Source: Rhynochetos jubatus
Lineage: Eukaryota; Chordata; Aves; Eurypygiformes; Rhynochetidae
NCBI GenBank assembly: GCA_027574665.1
Contig: CM050655.1
Coordinates: 2,666,001 to 2,730,000 of the forward strand
Length of the DNA stretch: 64,000 nt
Reading direction: 5' to 3'
The translations under genes were made by a program, and so were the position numbers. Shown piece by piece: positions 52,281-64,000 of the stretch. The notes below the pieces were generated by a model. It had not been told where the DNA came from. It ran no database searches and saw only the letters and a list, made by a program, of their open reading frames with translations. Position 1 is the first letter of the stretch; every line of letters starts with the position of its first letter.

Positions 52281-55200
52281 GGTTCCCCCTGTCCCATAGA
52301 GCTACCTTCCTTGCTTGAATTCTATTGAACAAACACCTTTCATTTCTGGGTTTTTTGCAGAACAAAAAAGAAGCATCATATGCCTTCAGCACACAAGAGG
52401 GGCTTTACTGATCCACAAACAAAGAGCAGACTTTTTTCCCCTTAAAGCAGAATGTATGCCTGAGCTCTGGGGGAATAGGGGTGCCCCTCACCTTAGGTAA
52501 CCCAGACAAACACAGCTACTCAAAGTTTACACAATGAGGCCTCTACCTGTTGTCACAGCTCTTCATGCTCAAAATGCAATAGGCTGATACTGGCCAGCAT
52601 GTTGTATTACACAACCATTTAAAACACGCATCCATACCTCATCAGAGGAAACGACAGCATAACGAACATATATATAAAAATACTGTTACAAGTCCATGTA
52701 GTAAACACCTTAATAATTAATGCATTATGTTCTGCTGGAAGGTCTGCAATTCAAGTCTTCAGGGCACTGGAAATACTGCTTCTCTGATTTTCAAAGAGAT
52801 AACTGAATCATCAAAAAGTGACTACTAGGCAATTGAAACTAGGACGGCATTCAAATGAAAAGATTTTGGAAAAAACCATTTAAATTCAAACAGATTAGCA
52901 TTTTTTACATGGAATTACAGGCACAGAAACTTATAATTTCAATTTCTTGATCTGTTTGCAAGAAAATAATTTCCTTCACCAAGAATCTAAAACCCAGGAG
53001 TATTTTACATAAACAATCTTGTTTCTCACAACACTTCAAAGTGACATCATGCTGTAAAATGAGCTATCCTTTGGTCCATTTTGCTCCAAGAAACTCCACT
53101 CCAGAGCAACATATCGCTGTGCCAAAGAAACCAACATCGTACAGCAATCTCCCACTGTAAGACTCCCATTCTCAGTCCTGTTGTCTCAAAGAAAAGATGG
53201 GGAATTACTTTATTTGAAGATGACATGAAATAGCTATGAGTACAGAAATCCTAGATATTAAAGGCTGGAATATTAAAAAGTCTCCAGTACAGTAGGAAAA
53301 ATGGGATACAAGACTATACATGTAAGTATCAAAACTGTGTAAAAAAGCAGGAACCACTTTGGTTTGTAGACTCCGAAGGTTTTCCAGTGGGATACAAGCT
53401 TTTACAAACTGTATACCCCCAGAGAAGACTCCTCCTGTTCCGTAAAGTTTCCATCTGGGGTAACAAACCAAAACTATGCTTATGCTAACACCTTCTTTTG
53501 CAGTTTCTGCTTCCCATGATCTGGATGCTTAGCATCACCTCCAGGAAGCAGAGGAAATTTCTGGAAGAACCCAGCATTTTGTCTATATTTATCAATTTAT
53601 TTTGAGTCCATCTCTCTGTGTGCCACTGCAAGTCCACAGCCAGGTGGATTTTTTTATTTTGGCATAGCAGCAAGAGATCACACTCTGCTGTTTGCTCACT
53701 GCGAGGTGGGGAGAACCACCATGTGATGTTTTTGTTATCTTTTGAATACCTTTATGTGACCTCAGTGCCTGAAAAATCCGTCTTATAAAAATACTTAATG
53801 TATTGGAAAGCGTAATCCTGTTTAAAGATGATACACTACATTCCTTCCTATAGAAAATGACTAAATCGTCCTACTTAATGCACCTATTTTTCAAGATACA
53901 TGGATCAGTACAAAACACACAGGAATACAAAGCAAAGCATAAAGTAGGACAGAAAGCCTTCTGCCTCTCCAACTTACCTTTTCCCTAAGACAAGCTTCGT
54001 GCATGACTGTGCCTCATACACCTTAGCCAAGCTGACTGAAGAGGCACCAAATGTTTCACTCATAACCAGACAGAACAGTTCCATGTGCTTTTCTTCCTGG
54101 CTCACCTCTTTCTGAATCCTAAAGCAGCCACTAATTTTTTATAGAAGAGTTCGAGCTTATGTGTTTCCACTTCTTTCACAATGAAAGTGGCCCATAAAAA
54201 TCACCACAGGTCTCCTCGTTATGCAGCTGCAATAAGTGCACTTCAGAGGGAGCAAGGCTGTCGTTACAGACATGAGATCAAGTCTCCATACGCAAATGTC
54301 TACGATGAGTAACTGCCAGGAGCAGAACAGGGATTTTTGCAGGCAGAGTATTTACATGCAAAGCGTGCAGATTACATGGCAATGGGCTTTTTTTTGGGTG
54401 AAATGATTCTCTGGTCAATTCCCAATGGACCAAGTAGGGATTTTGTAAGAGATATGCTGGAGAAATTACTAATATATCATCACCTTCAACATGTATAATT
54501 TCTCTTTATGTATTATGGGTACTTAAAGGTACCAAAAGGCAATTATTGATTTTCTAGCAAAAAGCAGGTGACCAAGGATGAAATACAGTCTAGATCTGCT
54601 CTAGAGCACAGAAAGGAAGCATGCTTGATTTTCTTCAAATAGCTCAAGAGATTATGGGAATGATCCGCCCCATCCCATCTCCAAAACCTGAGCCCCTGTA
54701 GCCAAGGTCTCCATCAATGGGCACTTCACAGTGAGTAGTGTTTCGCGTTCCCTGACAGATGCAGAGAAAGAGTTTTCAGGTTTTCATCACAGAGGGACTT
54801 CAGATGAAATGATAACATTTAGAGAAAGTGCTAGGCTTCTGTCATTGCTGGAGGCCAAAGACATAGACACATACGGTTTTGCATAGCTAAATAATTGAAG
54901 ATTACTCTATACCTGATGGCTTCAGCTTAAAACACCACTAAACCTGACTTTGCATCGCAATGGATGCAGCATATGAGTGCAATCCCTAGCCACAGGTGAG
55001 GAAAAGGGCAGTAACCTTCCACAAAGTGTTAGTAAGTAGTGGAACGATCCCCTTTTCAAACTGGGGCTTAATCCTACACATGCTCTTGGGGCCAGACTGC
55101 AGCATCGTACGACTGTTCACAGTTCATTGCTTCAGTCACATAAATCCAAGCTGCTATTAACTACCAGACACACACCAAAATATGTTAATGGAGACCACAG

Positions 55201-58200
55201 GTAATGGATTCTCTGTATATCTCAACTTCAAAATACTTGAGCTGTGTATTTTGACAGTAAGGTAACAGCAGCCACATATTTATATATGAATAGAAAACAG
55301 CCTTTGGGACACCGTTAACCCAGCTGCAGATTTATTACATTTTTATACATATTTCTTTACAAAACAGAGTGAAAACCAAAGCATAAAAACCCCAAAGGTT
55401 TCTCCCTATCACAGATGCTCATTACCACTTTTTGTTTCCCATTGCTCACACTGGACAGTATATAAAAGCAGAACAGGACACATCCTTACATCTTTCCCTT
55501 GCACAAACAGTAAGAACCAAGCATGAAGGAAGCACAAGGAGGAGATGCTCAAATATTACTGTTCTTGAGAATCCACATGAGTACCTTCAAAAGCAAATGA
55601 GGACATATTAAGAGATTTCTTCAAGCCAACTCATTTGTTAACTCAGATGTCACCCACTGTATGTGGATGACCACCTCCCGACCAACTTCCTAACCCTCTG
55701 AACAAGACACTTCTCATTCACAACATTTGAAGGGTTGTTATTTAGCAAGAGGTTTGTAGGAAACAAATATTGACCTGTCTGCAAGGATTATGAAAATGCT
55801 GAACAAAAACGTTGGTGAACCAAGACAGTCATCTAGGAATGCCAATGAGGAGAAACAAAGCATGAGGAAGGAAAGGCATTAAGGAACGAATCAATATGTA
55901 ATTTAAAAATCATTAAGACAGTCACTAGCAGTAATGCACTAATACTAAACTAGGTGCTCCTAGACAGATGGCGATATGGAAGGAAATACATGACTAGAGC
56001 AGAAGAAAAATACTTGTGGTACAGTGTTCCCAGCATAAAATTAACTTGAAAACTTAAATGGACTTCAGAGACATTAATATAGTTTTGATTTATGGGGACA
56101 CCAAGAGATCTTCAATGCTTGTAGTCCATTAAGTTAAGAACATAAGCATTAAATATCTGGGTGAAATAATCCCCTCTTCCTCCTCATTCACTGATCTGGG
56201 AAACACATTGGATTAAAACATCTGCCTTCTTCCTCGCCCCATCACTGCCCCTTAACTTCATCTGAAATGCATTCAGCTCAGGGCGACCCATGTGCGTGGG
56301 GCAGCATGGGCAGCACAGATCCACCTACACGCAGGGAGTGAGCAGAGGCTACCCTAGCTCAGCCACTCTGGCAGTTCCCGGATGCTGGCATCACCAGGAT
56401 TTACAACAGCCTTTGTCACAAACTGGAGCAGTCCCAATGCTTGTCTCTGACTTCCCAGTAGACCCTGCAGATCCACCTCCCAAAGGTTCTGAGGAGTGTG
56501 CAAAATAAAACCCCACACTTCAAAACCATAACCTGAGCAGCAAAGCCTGGGAAGCTCAGCTGCACCAGGAGATGCCACAGCAGTTCCTGGATGTTTGGAA
56601 AATCCTACCTGAAGGACACACTGGGATTCCAGCTCCTTTCAGCTGGTTGCTGAGAGCGGGACAGTTGTGGTGAGCTCAGGAAGTGGCTCCTTCTCACTCC
56701 AGTGAACTCCAGCTGCAGCTCATGACTTTTACCATGTTTCCATTAATAACATGCAGCATTACAAAGAGTGACAGACTTGTCTGATTTGAATATTACCACT
56801 AACCTCAACATTTTCTAAAGAATAATAATCTTTTTTTTCAAACTGTGTTTTGGTAGAAATCTTGTTTTGTAGGAGAAAAATAAAGAGTTAATTTTTCATC
56901 AGCTATTTCCAGACAAACAGAAGCAACTCCAGAAGACACTCCAATATATTTCGTGCATATGTTTACTTGTATATACATACATTTATGTATACATACCTAT
57001 ATCTATCTCAGGCCTAATGATTTGTGCAAATGCCCTTTCATCCTACAAAGGGAACCCTGTTACTGCCCTGAAGAAACTGCTGCCTTTAGCCGGCAGTGCA
57101 CTAGAGGGCAGCTCTACCAAATGGGAGTGAAGCCTCTCCTTCCTCAACACTCATAAGAATCAATGTCTTACCCTCTCCCAACTTCCTTCTTATGAAAACA
57201 GGATTATACTTTTTTACCTCTAGTCATCTAGGCTTTGGATTTTTCAGAGCTTATAAAATCATTCTGATTTTGTAATTCCTGATTCTTGTAGTATATGACC
57301 TAATTACAATCAAGTAGTGATTATTTATTAAAAAAGCTGTAATTCCATGATAACAAAATCTAATTACTAATCTGCTGAACAATTTCAGAGGGACAAATTC
57401 CTGTCAAAGAACACCACAATCACAGATTCTGTTGATTTATCTAGACCACCAAGAGAATCACAGTGTTCAGAAGACTGCTATCAGAGTAATGTGTAGAGGT
57501 GCCTACCTGGGGAGCTTACAGTACAAATGCAATTTTGTACAAACCTTCCCTTTCCTCCTGGCTCTCTCCTGAACTGCCAAGCAAAAGGCATCTTACCATA
57601 AGGATTCTAAAAGTCTGTGAGGAAATGTTTTACTCTATCCTATTTCTGACCTGATGACAAAATCACTCATTAAGTTTGTTAGCTCCTAAAATACCTTGGT
57701 TTGCAAATAGATTCATAAAGCATTTGTAAGTACATCCATGTGTTTTTCCAACCACTTCAGGAGGGTGCTCTTTGATTATACCTGCTGATACCAAGGTTTC
57801 TAGTTTACCGTATCTAAGTGGAAATCAACATTCCCTTGATATAAAGAGCAGCGTGATTGAACAGCATTCAAGCTAACAAATGTATCTTAGGCATTTACAG
57901 CTCCTTTTGCAGTCTTGTATCACAAGTGTAATGAATAGAAAACCCCTTCCCCTGTATTTTTGATGCCATCCCTCTTTCCACTAATGTTAGATATAATCCC
58001 ACAAAGGGAGAAAGTAAAAAGGTTTACTTCAAAGCACAGCATATGTCACATATGGAATTTTCAAACCTTGCCAATCTTTTTCTGCAACTACAGATATGTA
58101 TCTGTAATTTTCTGCTGTCATTTTGTTTTGAACATCTGCCACTTAAGTCTATGTGCACATTACCAGAGCTGGTGGCTTCCCATCTGAGCTGCCTCCAAGT

Positions 58201-58826
58201 GTTTAATAATCCCCTGCTGTTAGGGGACTTCCAAGGGCATATTTAACATTCCTCTAGTATATCTGCGAAACTCTTCTACAGAAAGGAAAGGCGTGTTTTG
58301 GTATCACTGCACTTGAAAATCACTATTCCTCTTGTGCATTCTTTAACCACAGAAAGATGTCACTCAATCCCTTATTTAAAAAAAAAATAAAAAATATTTC
58401 ATTACAAAACAAGCAGAATACAAAAATCTAAAGGCCACAAGATACTGTGGTCCTAAGGGCATCCATAGTCCTTAACAGCCCAGCTCGGCCTCACCTAGGC
58501 CCCCCCAAAGCCTTCCCCTGGGCTCAGGGTCCCACTTCAGCCCCATCAGGGCCCTCAGTCCTACTCCAGTGACATCACAGCAAACCAGGCTCCAGTTTAG
58601 CTCCTGGCCGTATCCCCTTTTGCTCCTGGCTGGAGTCCCTGGACAAGGTTGGTGCCCTCACCACGTCCGGGTTTTTTGATGGAGCCTGTTGGTCTGCCCT
58701 CCTGGCTTGGTCCCACCAGGGACTGCCCAGCTGGGGAGGGCACTGCCCACAGTGGGACACCCTCGGCTCCTGGCACATCCCTCCACATGGAGTGGCCTTG
58801 CTCACACAGATCTCTCAAGACAATTT

Positions 58827-58867
58827 TCAATTTACTCATCTGTTAACTCAATTTACTCATCAGTTCA
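58827..58867. repeat. 21-bp tandem duplication
   Basis: TCAATTTACTCATC followed by TGTTAAC, then the same 14-mer followed by AGTTCA. It lies at the edge of the GC-rich patch. Confidence 0.85.
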
Positions 58868-59708
58868 TGAAAAAAATCCAGGAAAGTAGGAAGTGATCCC
58901 TTTGTAACAAGCATCCAAGGACCCACAGAGCTCTGACCTCTGCCATCAAGCCTTACCTTGCTCTTTAACAAAACATTTTTTAGGTCCCAGTGAGCAAGCG
59001 CTTTCATTTTGATGCAGCTATGCTTTGCAACAGGTTCCTGCAGCTCTTGTTTAGCGTAAAGAAACGCCAAGTGCAGGTTATCACTCAGCAGAACCCTCTC
59101 CAATATGGTGCTCACTGATGGTCCCACAGGATAACAACTTTTCTACCAGCATTACATATCAGCTACAGCAATTGAAGTGCCATACTTCCTTACCATCCGT
59201 CCCTCTGGTCCACGCTAACTGGTAACAGCTGTCTAGTGCTCTCAGTTCTTCCCGTAACTTCTCAATTTGATTATATTTCTATTATTAAACTTAGCAAGTT
59301 TCCAAAGCCTTTCAATATGATGCTAATCAACCTTATTCAGAACAGTACAAATGTACTAATTTAATATTAAATATTAAAATGCAAATTTCATATGCTTCCA
59401 TGTCATAGTGATCCTAAATTGCATGATAGTCTAAAAACAAGTTTTAAAGCTTTTCTGAAACAAGATGTCTGGATTTGCAGTTGCAGACTCTGCATTGAAA
59501 CAAATGAAAATCTGAGCTGTGACTTCAGAAAACCATTCTCTCACAGGTGAGTTTATTTTTCTGAAGGAAAACCAACATGTTAATCAACTATAATCCATTT
59601 ACTAGAAGATTATCTTTCCTTTCCCTCTCCCCGTAAATGTCAACTATGCCATGTACACAGCTACCACGAGGTACAATCATGGACCTTTACTTTGAGCCAA
59701 GATTTGAT

Positions 59709-59711
59709 TTA

Positions 59712-59749
<38 letters not shown>

Positions 59750-59750
59750 C
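59709..59750. repeat. (TA)n microsatellite
   Basis: About 42 bases of alternating T and A with two C interruptions at 59730 and 59750. It is likely to be length-variable between individuals. Confidence 0.93.
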
Positions 59751-62700
59751 ATTTGTGCATGCATGTAAACTGTACCTATTCTTTCACTGGGCAAACACCC
59801 ACACAAGCTGAGAGACTACGATGTTATTCTCCAGGCCTCAATAACCACTAACAATCCCCTAAAGGACTACTGTCGGCCATTAATGTACTATCTAGAACTG
59901 GGACAATAACCAGGATCTTAAGATTTCAAGCAAGCTCTCACCCTTCAGCTAAAAGACTGGTATTATTAACTTAAATGAGTGATTTGTTTGAATTTACCCA
60001 GATAACTCTGTGGAGTGTTCACAGCAACAGAATATTACATATCCAGGTATATCTAAGTCTTTCAAATCGATTGCAGGGGGATTTGAAATGAGTAACTGTA
60101 CAATGGCTTAAAAACACCGAGGTAAAATAAGTTTTTTCTAAGATATTTTCACGCCTGTTTCCTCTCTAATTTGTACTTTCATTTCGTCACTCAGTTTCTT
60201 TAATTTATACTTCCTAATGAATGTGATAAAAGTAATGGAAAACACCCTACTTATCATGTACCTCACCGATTTTTATCTTTAAAACTGTTTCTTTTACAAA
60301 TACAGTAACAAGTTAATTTTACTACAAATAATCATGTATGTGATGGAAAACTGTGATTATTTCTACTTCAAATTACAAATGTAAAAGAGTGCCTTAAAGT
60401 TTTGACTCATGAAAAATGCAGCTTTCAGGGCAGGGGGGAGCGAACTCATTACATGTCATAAACCAGAAATACCTAATTTCACCAGATACGGGAGTTATCA
60501 AGAACTTGAAGTCTCTTCCCATTTCTCATGAAAGCTCCTGGCATCTTACAATCAGCACATACCTCCCTTAAAGGTATTCTCCTTTAAGGTTCATGAAACT
60601 CTCTAGTATCTTCATCCCCCAAGACACATAGCGCAGTTTGCAAGCCAGCCTTTATTTGTGATCCTAGATTTTGAATTGCTAAGGTATCATTTCAATTTAA
60701 TATTTACACTAATTCCACCAAAATAAGCCACTGCTTGAAAACCACTCCTAGCTGTGCCACAAGTATTTGAGATATCTTTTAGACTGATATATCAACCAGT
60801 GACTAATTTACAAGGACTGAGGTTAGAGAACCAAACAGTGTTGAGGAACTGTGAGCAAGTTCAAAATCTTTGTGATGATGTTGACAAGATAGTATGACAA
60901 ACCATATGAAGTGGCACTTTGAATTTTGTCTTTAATCGGGTGCAGTGCTTCTTTACACAGGGTTCTTTGAAGCTATACAAAACAGAGGCTTTTCAACATG
61001 GTATAACTGCCTCTTTTTCATATTTACTGCTCAGCAAGCCCTAAAGTAGCTCATAATGTAAATTAAGGGATAATATTCATAGAGGAATATATGAGGTAAT
61101 AAATGACTAGCAGATGACTGAACAGATAAATTGAGATTGAAAAAAACCAGTCTGTTTGCTGGCATTGTAGTCCGACACCATGCCCGTTATTCCATTAATG
61201 CCACCAGAAAAGAGATAAATAGGCTGTTACATTTTGGAGGCAACACAGCTCATTGTTTTAACCTTTGTGTAAGTTATGTGCTGCTGTTGTACCGGACTGC
61301 CCTGTTATTTTTTAAAATGGGAAGTGGCTTCCATTACATGTTAGAAAAGAAGAATTAACTTCAAGGATGCAAATTCATTGAAAAAACGTAACTTTAATTT
61401 TATTTTAGAAATGTTGGAGACTGATGATGTGTTTGATCTTAACTGATTGACTGATGTCTTTCATCTTCCATGTATCCTTCATTGCCTGTATAATTTCTGG
61501 CAGAAAATCTTCATTATTACTGTAATTAAATCTCACCGTAACAAGAAATCCCACCATAACAAAGGAATGATGTATTACTGCTCACCTGCTCATTAGAAAC
61601 AAGACTGGAATGAGCTTCCAGTAAATGCCTGCAGGAAGAAAAAGCAGTGGCAGCTGCACATACACATGGCCATTTAAACATCTGGTGGAGCAGGGTTTGA
61701 ACCAAAATGTCTTCCCCTCTCCCTAATGAGAACCTGTGGATCCCTACAGGATCTCCCATTCTCTCCTAGTGATAATTCAAGCATTTTACAGACTGAATCC
61801 ACTCACTCCCCCAGGCACTCCGCAGCAGTACAGTCAATGTGCTCTACGAGAGGTCAGGGTCCTGCTGTAACATTTTATTCCACTGTCTCAGATGCTGGGT
61901 TCCTGCATACTTTCTCCAACATAGTTTTATCATCTTTCTTTACTGTTGGCTATGATTGCTTGGTTTGAGAGGGTGATTCATCCACAAGCATGAAGCTGCT
62001 TCTAACCATCCCACCCTAGAAAAGCAGTAAAATGATCTTTCTCCTTGTTCTGATTCTAGGTTTAGGCTGTCAGAGAAACAAAGCGAGCTTTCTTGCCTAA
62101 GCAGGTTGGAGCTCTGCAGTGCTATGTCATTGTTACAGCCAAGATCATGCCGTTCGCTTCCAACTTGAACATGAAGGACCGCAAGAATGGTCATGTTGAT
62201 GAAGGACCATTCACAGCAACTATGCCAGAGAGAAAGATGGAGCTGTTACACGTTTGCGTGGTTGGTTTGTTTCTTATATGCAAAGTTCCCAAGGAAGGGA
62301 AGACTTGGCACATTGCATATGATTCAAACCCACCCCCACAGTAAGTACCAATCAATGCATGTAATACATCATCTAAAGCATATGTTGACTTCTAACTTCT
62401 CAAAGGCGTACTTCTGAAAAAATTCGTTTGTTGCAGTTCACGTACTCTCAGATGACAGCAATACGTTTATTAAGTTGATATGTTCATGGGTAAAGTCAGT
62501 TTTACTAAGTCTAGAAATTCACCGTATAATGTTTATAACAGTGTACTGGGATTAAGGAATGGTAGAAATTACATGAAACATTTGGTAGGCAGTCTTGTAG
62601 CATGGCATTGCCTGAAACACATAGATCTGGTTTTGCTCATTCTTGTTGCTTTATCACTTCGAATCATCAGCCAGAGATAACGGCTTCATTACACTACATA

Positions 62701-64000
62701 CTCTACTTGAAATACCAACCCCAGAACACAGAAGGAGGAGAAAAAGCAATTACAAACAAGAAAAACACATAAGGTAGTACAAAAATAATGCTGCTAATAA
62801 TAGCAAGAGGAGGTCACAGCATAAAATATGCAAGTACCTTAGAGGCCCCATGACACAGAAATTCTTACAATCTGTATTTAGGAACACATTACTCATTTAA
62901 CAGCAATATAAACTGGAAAAAGGTTAGCACCGTTTCGGTTAAGAAGCTCTATTATCATAGCAATTGTTTCCAAATGCTAAATCCTAATAACAAGCACACC
63001 ATTTGAACAGTAATGATTTTGCTTCTTCCGATACTGAGAAACATTTATATTGTGAGGGGATGCTCGTGCATAGTGCAATATGCGCTACAGGCACTCTCAG
63101 CAAACAGTTCAGCCTTCACAGACACCAAGTGAATGCAAATGTTTGCCGTTCTCATGGTGAGAGAGATTATGCCTTGACAGTGGCAAATCACTGAAAATAG
63201 CACACAAATGTTTTCTTGGAGTTGCTAACGTTTTTATCTCTCAATCTATATTTTCAAGACGGATAATTTGCTACATCTAACCTGTATAATGATATATATA
63301 TTAAAACCCCCCGATAAAATAAAAAGTTCTGTGTTCTTTGTCACAGATCCGATTACAATCATCAGTTATTCTGGATGAACTCCTGTGCAATCTCCCATGC
63401 CATCCAAGAGAAGATGACTCGTTACTACTTTCAGGTTAAGGTGAAAAGTTAAGAAAGCAGCAAGAGGAATCTGAGAACTGAGAAAAAAGAGAAAAATTGC
63501 GGTCTCTTTGAGGTGGTTTACACTTTTCTGGCAAGAAATCAATGCCACTTATACTATTCCTCCCCAGTAATACTAGAAAGGTTGCAACAATTTATTAATT
63601 TCCCTTTGGCTTTCTTCGGAGACAGAGCCATAAGAGATCCATACAATGTGAAGGGCCATTTGGCTGCAGCAGTGGCCAGTAACATTTCCACACTGACATG
63701 CAAGTAACAGATTGAGTTATTTTTTCTCTGCTATGCAATCCGTGTTTTGATCAAGTTCAGGGAAGGTTAACACAAACTGTTTGTAACTTGTCACACCAAA
63801 GGCTGAAAGCTGGAGTCTGAAGAAAGTCACTCTGTCTGTACCCTCCCCCAAGGCACAAAGATCAGTGTGATTATGGGTATTCTGCACTGCTGCTCATTCA
63901 GTTTTATATCACATAAATGATATATGACACCATCAGATGTTGTCCATAGCTGGTTAACAGATTCCTATTACACATTAAAAATTACAACGCTTTCGGTTAA

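Larger units (their letters stand above)
51389..64000 (-). other. PCDH15: PCDH15 intron upstream of the first exon in the window (partial)
   Basis: At least 12.6 kb of intron. It holds a TTTG repeat (52259-52280), low-complexity CA/TA stretches near 51905-51985 and 56950-57005, a GC-rich patch (about 58480-58810), a 21-bp tandem duplication, a TA microsatellite (59709-59750) and an exon-like plus-strand segment (62066-62340). The exon that should encode the rest of EC8, ending just before the DMND linker, was not found. Confidence 0.82.

Overview
This window is eukaryotic, vertebrate and almost certainly avian. It is AT-rich and intron-dominated. Its interspersed repeats are nearly all CR1 LINE pieces, several ending in the ATTCTATGATT-type 3' repeat typical of bird (more broadly archosaur and turtle) genomes. 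The species cannot be fixed from the sequence. There are no bacterial genes, no CRISPR array, and no rRNA or tRNA gene that I can support.

One gene accounts for all the coding sequence I can support: the middle of PCDH15 (protocadherin-15, the lower part of the hair-cell tip link), on the minus strand. Six exons, in transcript order 51388-51272, 40077-39937, 37441-37329, 22991-22882, 22102-21962 and 10983-10856, all have AG/GT borders. Their phases match, and they join without a stop into exactly 250 codons. These encode the end of the EC8-EC9 linker, all of cadherin repeats EC9 and EC10, and the first strands of EC11. The 5' exons (signal peptide to EC8) and the 3' exons (rest of EC11, membrane-adjacent domain, transmembrane segment, cytoplasmic tail) lie outside the window.

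Layout from low to high coordinate: 1-10855 is intron with two CR1 pieces. Exon 6 is at 10.9 kb. An 11-kb intron follows, holding a degenerate ~33-bp minisatellite and a small CpG/donor cluster. Exons 5 and 4 lie at 22.0-23.0 kb, separated by only 779 bp. A 14-kb intron carries two CR1 copies. Exons 3 and 2 lie at 37.3-40.1 kb with a short CR1 between them. An 11-kb intron carries an oppositely oriented CR1. Exon 1 is at 51.3 kb, and 12.6 kb of upstream intron closes the window, with a GC-rich patch, a TA microsatellite and an exon-like open segment on the plus strand.

No novel system is evident. The items most worth checking are the plus-strand exon-like segment near 62.1-62.3 kb, the inverted CR1 pair bracketing exons 2 and 3, the minisatellite near 18.3-18.6 kb, and the CpG/splice-donor cluster near 16.8-16.9 kb.
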